Source of the DNA: Neolewinella agarilytica
GTDB lineage: Bacteria; Bacteroidota; Bacteroidia; Chitinophagales; Saprospiraceae
Length of the DNA stretch: 64,000 bases
Direction of reading: 5' to 3'
Assembly: GCF_900110645.1 (NCBI RefSeq)
Contig: NZ_FOFB01000024.1
Coordinates: forward strand, 1-64,000
The number at the start of each line of letters is the position of its first letter. Positions within the stretch are counted from its first letter, which is position 1. The notes below the pieces were generated by a model, which saw nothing but the letters and a program-made list of their open reading frames with translations, was not told where the DNA came from and did no database searches. A program made the position numbers and the translations under genes. Shown piece after piece: positions 57,701-64,000 of the stretch.

Positions 57701-58872
57701 TTGAGTCCGTTGACGATATGTTCGGCATCGCTAAAGCCTACAGTAATATGGGCCATCTATACTTCCGGACGGCACATTACCATGATGCATTGACATATTA
57801 TGCCAAATCCCTGGACCATGGCTTCAGTCGGGCAGGTACATCAAGCGCTGCGGAAACGATTAGTCATCTCGGGCTTACGCATATGAACCTGGGGAATTAC
57901 CCGGAAGCCATCAAGGTCGTTAAAGAACAAATTCCTCTGCACGAGGAAAATCAGGACAGTATGGGGCTGGCCAGTCTGCACACGAATCTCGGCATCATTT
58001 ACTTTGAAAGTGGTGATTACGACCGGGCGATGGAGCACCATTATGCAGGCTTGGAACTGGCGAAAGAGCTGGGTAATAAACGGCTTCAGGCAATTGGTCT
58101 GGGTAGCCTTGGCAGTGTTTTTGAGCGGCAGGGGAAGTTTGAAAAGGCGGCTGAGCTGTTCACCAGGGATTTACAAATTTGCCATGAACTGGGAGATAGA
58201 CAAGGCATCGCCGTTACCGAAGGATTGATCGGTGACATCAAGAGTGTAATGGGAGAGTTCACCGTCGCCATCCAGCATTTGGACCGTAGCCTGAGCATCA
58301 GCCGGGAGCTCGGTTACCGGAAAGGAGTGGCAAAAGCAGTCAATACCCTGGGAGACATCTATTACCTCCAGAAGCAACACGATATCTCCTTGATGTACTA
58401 CGACCAGGCCATTGAGATTGCCCGAAGTACGAACAACCGCCTGGTGCTGGCCTCCAGCCTGGAAGAAAAAGGACGGGTACTGCTGGCCGATGGCCAGCTC
58501 GATCAGCTGAAAGTCATCGAGGAAGAAGCCATCTCTATCGCCGAAGAACTCGGGAATCCGGAACTATTAAACGGAGCCCGGATGCTCCGCGCCTGTGCCC
58601 TGGCCGCCTATGATCCCGCCAACGTTGAAACGTCCCTGTTACTTGTTGATGAAGTGTTGGCGGAAGCTGAACTCAGCAATGAGCAGCGGGCGGAAGCTTA
58701 TCTGGTCCGCTACCGACTGAGCGGAGGTATCGATGAAGACGCCAGAAAGCGTGCACTCGAAGAGTACGAACGCATCTATGAACAGACACCGAAGTTCATC
58801 TATGCGCACAATATCTCTTTACTACAAAAGCCAGGAGACGATGTGCTTAAACATCGCCTCCTGCCAAGTTAG
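54784..58872 (+). CDS. Soluble-adenylyl-cyclase-like protein (two cyclase domains, AAA ATPase, TPRs)
   Basis: The 1362-residue protein has two class III cyclase domains. The first (about 20-185) keeps the metal-site Asp in NVDLSGFT and FAGDAFTAVFP. The second (about 225-400) has SFEAVH where the Asp should be but retains GLTVGMAFTGFVGG and VNLAARI. An AAA/NACHT-like ATPase follows (about 430-700, Walker A GEAGIGKS near 452, Walker B LELEDIHWIDDD), then at least ten TPRs to the C-terminus. This is the order of mammalian soluble adenylyl cyclase and its bacterial relatives. A C1-C2 intramolecular pair could make a cyclic nucleotide. The GTG upstream lies in the terminator and is rejected as the start. 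Confidence 0.85.
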   Translation: MQPLIPPFIQQKILAEEYSGQLDAFTLNVDLSGFTLITESLMKEGLSGAERLSHVLNEVFEPLVALVYSRGGFIPYFAGDAFTAVFPMPLDRRHAFHLLQTADLARKIFEGRDNQFGDNYTIGVKVGLAAGQVDFGIIGETLKGFYFRGKAIDQAAFCQSRAKQQEIVMDDVMNTLLEGRKVLSENVTEGAYRVIGELPPDTAQLEVKALQLPTISPEVAIGFLPPEVVRYDQVGEFRTVASVFLSFEAVHTHEELDQFATVVLNQVHDFGGYFKEIDYGDKGSLMVIFFGAPVSYENNTVRALEFALTAQAELESLKEKTKQDFRFRFGLTVGMAFTGFVGGKERVQYACVGNRVNLAARIMSSADWQDILVDEELSQVPHFRFELRGNTHYKGIQAAVPTFALNGRRQSLGKPNYGGELIGREEETKQIIEFAEPIFHQKRAGIAYVLGEAGIGKSRLTYEVRRQLNQKQAVNWLLASADQILRKPFNPFVYLLQRMFRQSIDLGGSQNRRRFQFRLSQIRQSLRKIDSEQSIAILKELDRTESVLAALLGIAMERSLWSQLDAQGRYQNTIDALVNLLLAECVLQPTILELEDIHWIDDDSITVVAELVKQTRNLPLLIIATSRADDDGKYSAIVNQEAAKEIGLESIKIEIFPLSEEAVRRMAEATLNAPIADDCLETLLRATNSNPFYLEQILEYFRENELLEPDEEGILNLTDESIKLSTSISSILTARIDRLSDLVRETVKAAAVIGREFDVPVLTEVMREDTGTDTTEEMILLLREQIETAERGQIWSAMNELRYIFRHSLLREAVYGMQLTTRLQQLHLQIAHAIEKLYSDNIEERYIDLAFHYEHAGEKENTIEYLSKAANYARANFQNQQALDLYERLIEKFTSQPDQDVTVNTHINRGKVLEIVGRWEDAQSAYEEAQLIAKSSRDILLLGRTNNHLGRLHTFKGEYDKAMEYLRVAASLFESVDDMFGIAKAYSNMGHLYFRTAHYHDALTYYAKSLDHGFSRAGTSSAAETISHLGLTHMNLGNYPEAIKVVKEQIPLHEENQDSMGLASLHTNLGIIYFESGDYDRAMEHHYAGLELAKELGNKRLQAIGLGSLGSVFERQGKFEKAAELFTRDLQICHELGDRQGIAVTEGLIGDIKSVMGEFTVAIQHLDRSLSISRELGYRKGVAKAVNTLGDIYYLQKQHDISLMYYDQAIEIARSTNNRLVLASSLEEKGRVLLADGQLDQLKVIEEEAISIAEELGNPELLNGARMLRACALAAYDPANVETSLLLVDEVLAEAELSNEQRAEAYLVRYRLSGGIDEDARKRALEEYERIYEQTPKFIYAHNISLLQKPGDDVLKHRLLPS

Positions 58873-58889
58873 TCTTCTTAGACACGCTA

Positions 58890-59558
58890 TTAATTCTGTC
58901 CGGTAATGCGTAAGGCATCCGGTACACTGATACGGACACCATCTTGCTTCGCTACCACAAAAGCATCCTTTACGCCCATTACTTTCAGGCGGTCTCTTAG
59001 CTTCGCCGCACTGGCGTAAGTCCGGAACTGACTAACAACAAACTTTTGCAGCCCGTTCTGTTCTTGCAGCTCCAGCGCATTTCCCGTAGAAAGGTCAGAG
59101 TTGACCGTGTTCTTGGCAAAAGCACCAAGCTGAACCTGAAAAATCACTCCGGACACGACCACATTCTCATCCGTGTCCAGGCGATCGTTTGGGCCGGCGG
59201 AAGGCCTGTTGGCTGCCGCAGCCTGTGCCTGCGCCAGCTGCTGCCGCAGCTGATCATTAGCCTGTTGTTCACTGGCCAGATTATTGCGCAGGGCATTGAG
59301 GTCTTGCTCCGTTGAGCCACTCTGAGAACGATATTGATTGAGCTGCTGCTGAGTGGTTACCAGTTGTTGCTCCGTTACTTCACAGTCTTCAATGAGCTGA
59401 CGCAAAGCTTCCGGGTTTTTCTTGTACGTTGCGGCAAGAGCGGCGTAGTCCGTGCCGCCGGAAGCAGCCGTCGTGGCAGCATCCGTGGTTTTCTTGGAAC
59501 AGCTGGTGGTGAAACACAGTAGAAGGGAGGCCAGAACTGGCAGTAAATACTTTTGCAT
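58890..59558 (-). CDS. Coiled-coil lipoprotein with SPOR domain
   Basis: The 222-residue protein has a lipoprotein signal with TTSC (Cys20), a Gln/Leu-rich coiled coil (about 55-115) and a SPOR-like C-terminal domain (about 140-215, VIFQVQLGAFAKNTVNSD...FRTYASAAKLRDRLKVMGVKDAFVVA). SPOR domains bind denuded septal peptidoglycan, so a role at division sites is plausible. It converges with the cyclase gene, 17 bp between stops. Confidence 0.8.
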   Translation of the reverse strand: MQKYLLPVLASLLLCFTTSCSKKTTDAATTAASGGTDYAALAATYKKNPEALRQLIEDCEVTEQQLVTTQQQLNQYRSQSGSTEQDLNALRNNLASEQQANDQLRQQLAQAQAAAANRPSAGPNDRLDTDENVVVSGVIFQVQLGAFAKNTVNSDLSTGNALELQEQNGLQKFVVSQFRTYASAAKLRDRLKVMGVKDAFVVAKQDGVRISVPDALRITGQN

Positions 59559-59866
59559 GGGTATGGGTTGGGTTTTTGAAAAAAAACGCTCAGGTGAGCT
59601 TATAGTAAGATAACGTTTTTCCCATGCCCGGAAGTTCTAGCCTATCCCGTAGACGGATAACTTTTGCTGACGTCGGAGGCCTGAGGTCCGTATGTTACGT
59701 CTTGGCTTTAGTACGATTCCGAAGGAATCAGGCCGGTAATGATGCAGGCTTATAGGTGCAGGGCCTGCAAACGACGTCTCTTAAAGCTGTAACTCAGGTG
59801 GGGATTGACGGAATATCCCGAGCAAAAAAGCCCGTGTACCCTCCAACCCTGCTCCTCTCCCCTTGC

Positions 59867-59887
59867 ATTGCACCTGCGGCCGCGCCC
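59867..59887 (+). repeat. Dispersed TTGCACCTGCGG motif, copy 12
   Basis: ATTGCACCTGCGGCCGCGCCC, perfect over 20 bases, 33 bp beyond the gyrB terminator. Confidence 0.75.
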
Positions 59888-59920
59888 TCACTGAACTTGC
59901 CGAAAATTCCCAAAACAAAA

Positions 59921-59952
59921 CAGGCCGCCAGAATTCCCTTCTGACGGCCTGC
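59921..59952 (-). terminator. gyrB terminator
   Basis: CAGGCCGCCAG and CTGACGGCCTG form a stem with one mismatch. Read on the minus strand the hairpin is followed by TTTTGTTTTGGG, a T-rich tail. It starts 22 bp after the gyrB stop. Confidence 0.65.
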
Positions 59953-59974
59953 TTCCTGTGATAGAGCGATTGAT

Positions 59975-61942
<1,968 letters not shown>

Positions 61943-61945
61943 CTA

Positions 61946-61953
61946 CAAAAGTA
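61946..61953 (-). promoter_or_regulatory. Bacteroidota -7 box for gyrB
   Basis: On the minus strand TACTTTTG fits TAnnTTTG, 6 bp before the start codon. Confidence 0.5.
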
Positions 61954-61986
61954 CAAAAATCATGCCGGAAAACCTAGCATTTTTAA

Positions 61987-62004
61987 GGCGCGGACGCAGG
62001 TGCA
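61987..62004 (-). repeat. Dispersed TTGCACCTGCGG motif, copy 13
   Basis: TTGCACCTGCGTCCGCGCC on the minus strand, about 50 bp upstream of the gyrB start. Confidence 0.65.
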
Positions 62005-62156
62005 AAAAGAGGAACAAAAAGCAGGGTTTCCCGGCCTACGCGGGCTCTGCCCGCGACCGGCCAAAGCGGCTTCCAGCCGCGCTGTCCGTTTATTTGTTGT
62101 AGCGCGTGCGGAGCACGCTTCGGCCCGGCGCGCGCGGAGCGGCGCGTACGCCGGAT

Positions 62157-62298
62157 CTACCAGGGATCCAACATCTCCTTATACGTCCGTACCATCGCCT
62201 CCTCCGGCGCGCCCTTTTTGTACATCCGGAATACCTTCAGGTTAGCCATCTGAACCCGGTACCAGCCGTTGACGAGGTACTTGCGGGCGGAAACGAGG
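62157..62298 (-). pseudogene. Displaced 3' end of the glycosyltransferase gene
   Basis: These 142 bases match 63440-63581 (the end of the intact gene) with five differences. Four are silent and one changes Arg to Leu. Both copies end GAT CCC TGG TAG. There is no upstream part of the gene here, so this is a fragment left or carried by an insertion. Confidence 0.9.
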
Positions 62299-62460
62299 AG
62301 AGGGAGGATGACCTGAAGCCTGCTTAAGTGGAAAATAACCAGTTATTGTCCCTGTTGTTATGAGTGGTTTTCAATAACATTCTAAAATGATAATGTGGGC
62401 TACTTCAAATTTTTATTACTTTTAATAAGAGCAAAGACTCTGGCATAATTTTTTCAATTA

Positions 62461-63399
62461 ATGAAGACACTATCTTACAGGCATCTGTTTTTACCACCAA
62501 TATATTTGCTGTGCTCAACTTTTATTTTTGGGCAGGTCTTTCCTGATATATCTTTAAACCCTGTTTGGAAATTGACAACATCGGGAATATCGACAACCAA
62601 TGAAATTAGAATTTCTGTCGGAGAAGCAGATGTTGTAATTGACAATCAAATCTGGACTGAATTGTTCGAAGAGTCGTTTTTTACAATCGGAATGCTTGAA
62701 GACTCGGTCAGAAGTTCGGCCGGCTTTTATAAAGTTTTTGGGAGTCGTGTCCGTTATTTAGACACCATAACTAAAGCGTCAGGATTGATCTATGATTTTT
62801 CGCTTTTAAAAGGAGATACAAGTTATGTTTTACCTCCAAATAACTTCCCGATAGATTCAATGCAAATTGTTGTTGAAAATATAGACACGGTTTATTGTAA
62901 TAACGGAAGGCCACGAAAAGAAATGTTAATTAAAATAACTGAACCGGGATTTCCTCAATATCGCATGATTTGGAAGGAGGGGGTCGGAAGAGTTGCTCAT
63001 CCTATACTTCCAATCAGTTGTTTAGGCCCTGATTGTGATATTATTTATAACGCTAATATTTTAACGGTAAATAATACAACTATTGATTTAATGTCTGGAA
63101 ATGATTGCTTAGTTTCAGTCCGTTCATCTCCAGGCATTAGTACTACGAAGATAAGTACGTTTCCTAATCCAGTTAGATCACAATATTTATTTGCCCGATC
63201 AAGTATGTTCGAATCTAAAGAGGTAGATTTTACTTTGATTAGTATTATGGGGAGAGAATATGCTTTGACCAATCTTATCAAAATTGATCCACTTACCTAT
63301 AGAATTGACATTGATAAATCAATAGATAGTCAATTTTATATTCTAAGGGCCACAAGCAGTGGGACAATAATAGGTTTACAGAAGCTGAAAATTGAGTGA
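62461..63399 (+). CDS. T9SS-sorted exported protein
   Basis: The 312-residue AT-rich gene encodes a protein with a signal peptide (about 1-25, ending TFIFGQ) and an uncharacterised body (VFPDISLNPVWKLTTSGIST...). The last 80 or so residues form a T9SS type A sorting domain (ISTFPNPVRSQYLFARSS... and a final GTIIGLQKLKIE). It has two Cys-containing segments (ISCLGPDCD, GNDCLV). The gene lies between two copies of the glycosyltransferase 3' end and converges on the intact copy. The function of the body is unknown. Confidence 0.75.
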   Translation: MKTLSYRHLFLPPIYLLCSTFIFGQVFPDISLNPVWKLTTSGISTTNEIRISVGEADVVIDNQIWTELFEESFFTIGMLEDSVRSSAGFYKVFGSRVRYLDTITKASGLIYDFSLLKGDTSYVLPPNNFPIDSMQIVVENIDTVYCNNGRPRKEMLIKITEPGFPQYRMIWKEGVGRVAHPILPISCLGPDCDIIYNANILTVNNTTIDLMSGNDCLVSVRSSPGISTTKISTFPNPVRSQYLFARSSMFESKEVDFTLISIMGREYALTNLIKIDPLTYRIDIDKSIDSQFYILRATSSGTIIGLQKLKIE

Positions 63400-63439
63400 T
63401 AATTGAAAAGGCCACATTAGAAGCCCGTATACACCAGGC

Positions 63440-64000
63440 CTACCAGGGATCCAACATCTCCTTATACGTCCGCACCATCGCCTCCTCCGGCGCGCCCTTT
63501 TTGTACATCCGGAATACCTTCAGGTTAGCCATCTGAACCCGGTACCAGCCGTTGACGCGGTACTTACGGGCGGAGACAAGGATTGATCGGGGCATCACCC
63601 GAAACTTAAAATCACTCGCCCAGGTGCGTTGGATGATGTCGTAGTCTTCCATGATCTTCATGTCCCGGAAGCCTCCTAGGCTTTGAAAGGCTTTGGTGGT
63701 CAGGTAAAGTGACTGGTCTCCGCCCCGGCAGGCCAGGCCCTTGAATCGGGTGCAGTAGGCATTGATGGATAATAAGGGGTGGAACATATCGAATTTGAAG
63801 CGGTAGCAGCCCACTTCATAGCCCCTTTCCACGCTTGTTTTGATGTCCTGATAAAAGCCTTTTGGCGGGCGGGTGTCGGCGTGTACGAAATAGACGACGT
63901 CGAATAGTTCCTGGTCCGTTGCGGCGGCTTGGTTCATTTGTTGGGCGCGACCGCAGCGGTCGCAGCGCAGGTGGCGTACGCCGGGGGTAGCAGCAATAGC
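63440..64000 (-). CDS. Glycosyltransferase family 2 (TIGR04283 type), partial at window edge
   Basis: The frame is open from the stop at 63440 to the right edge of the window, so the gene continues beyond it. The visible part includes GVRHLRCDRCGRAQQMNQAA, YFVHADTRPP (the DxD-like metal site), CRGGDQSLYL, and FRDMKIMEDYDIIQR, ending KEMLDPW. This is the pattern of GT2 enzymes of the TIGR04283 group (described near arsenosugar and selenium-linked genes). An apparent ATG at 63937 is internal, because homology extends upstream. Its last 142 bp are duplicated at 62157. Confidence 0.8.
   Translation of the reverse strand, partial: AIAATPGVRHLRCDRCGRAQQMNQAAATDQELFDVVYFVHADTRPPKGFYQDIKTSVERGYEVGCYRFKFDMFHPLLSINAYCTRFKGLACRGGDQSLYLTTKAFQSLGGFRDMKIMEDYDIIQRTWASDFKFRVMPRSILVSARKYRVNGWYRVQMANLKVFRMYKKGAPEEAMVRTYKEMLDPW

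Larger units (their letters stand above)
59559..59974. other. Intergenic region between SPOR gene and gyrB
   Basis: The 416 bp hold no convincing gene; a 62-codon open frame inside overlaps a dispersed motif copy and is ignored. A GTTATCTTAC word (about 59606 on the minus strand) may be part of the SPOR gene promoter. A terminator for gyrB is at 59921-59952. Confidence 0.5.

Noticed and set aside
40974-58872. Cyclase giant at 54784 as the missing partner of the Pycsar-like effector
   Set aside because: The genes are 12 kb apart with many unrelated genes between, and the cyclase has sAC architecture, not that of PycC.

Overview
The window is chromosomal DNA of a Bacteroidota bacterium, most likely a Saprospiria/Lewinella-like marine lineage. 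The reasons are: several exported proteins end in type IX secretion (T9SS) sorting domains; there is an aerotolerance (Bat) cluster; SusC-like plug-domain lipoproteins, a DUF4271-hemD pair and an RprX/RprY-like two-component pair are present; and several genes carry TAnnTTTG promoter boxes a few bases ahead of the start. Core genes are GC-rich. A few accessory genes (Shedu, a beta-propeller/peptide pair, several T9SS proteins) are visibly AT-rich.

Layout. 0-2.4 kb: a Shedu-type defence nuclease and decayed IS3 remains. 2.4-8 kb: a secreted protein, a PlpD-like patatin with a barrel, an M42 peptidase and MscL. 8-20 kb: a leftward Bat aerotolerance cluster (accessory protein, batA, a 184-residue protein, batB, batC, then batD and a membrane protein). 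It is interrupted between batC and batD by a rightward group of tandem T9SS paralogues, the first of them frameshifted. 20-26 kb: three tandem plug-only lipoproteins, thrS and the two-component pair. 26-28.6 kb: DUF4271, hemD and a CoA-type Nudix enzyme. 28.6-37.5 kb: a rearranged stretch with a propeller lipoprotein and small Cys-rich exported peptide, a membrane MutS-like ATPase, PBP1A, a PKD/T9SS protein and several duplicated gene ends. 37.5-48.4 kb: mostly housekeeping genes (hflX, M29 peptidase, rluE-like, ureohydrolase, MlaD-like lipoprotein, aminopeptidase P, HesB, methyltransferase) plus an orphan Pycsar-type membrane effector. 48.4-62 kb: a PD40/TPR lipoprotein, thioredoxin, an SSS symporter, fabH, an anti-sigma-like protein, a soluble-adenylyl-cyclase-like giant, a SPOR lipoprotein and gyrB. 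62-64 kb: one more T9SS gene wedged between a partial and a nearly complete copy of a glycosyltransferase 3' end.

The most unusual signal is structural. At three loci (nudL, PBP1A and the right-edge glycosyltransferase) the last 107-142 bp of a host gene occur twice. The copies flank an inserted exported-protein gene that always converges on the host gene. Differences between copies are almost all synonymous, as if a foreign allele of the gene end came in with the cargo, yet no integrase is visible. A possible decayed fourth case lies between batC and batD. At the nudL locus a broken 5' end of PBP1A is also present, so two alternative versions of the same interval seem to sit side by side.

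A second unexplained signal is a roughly 20-bp motif close to TTGCACCTGCGGCCGCGCCC. I found 13 copies by eye, in both orientations, both between and inside genes. No tRNA, rRNA or CRISPR array was recognised. Everything here is from reading the sequence; no search or alignment program was run.
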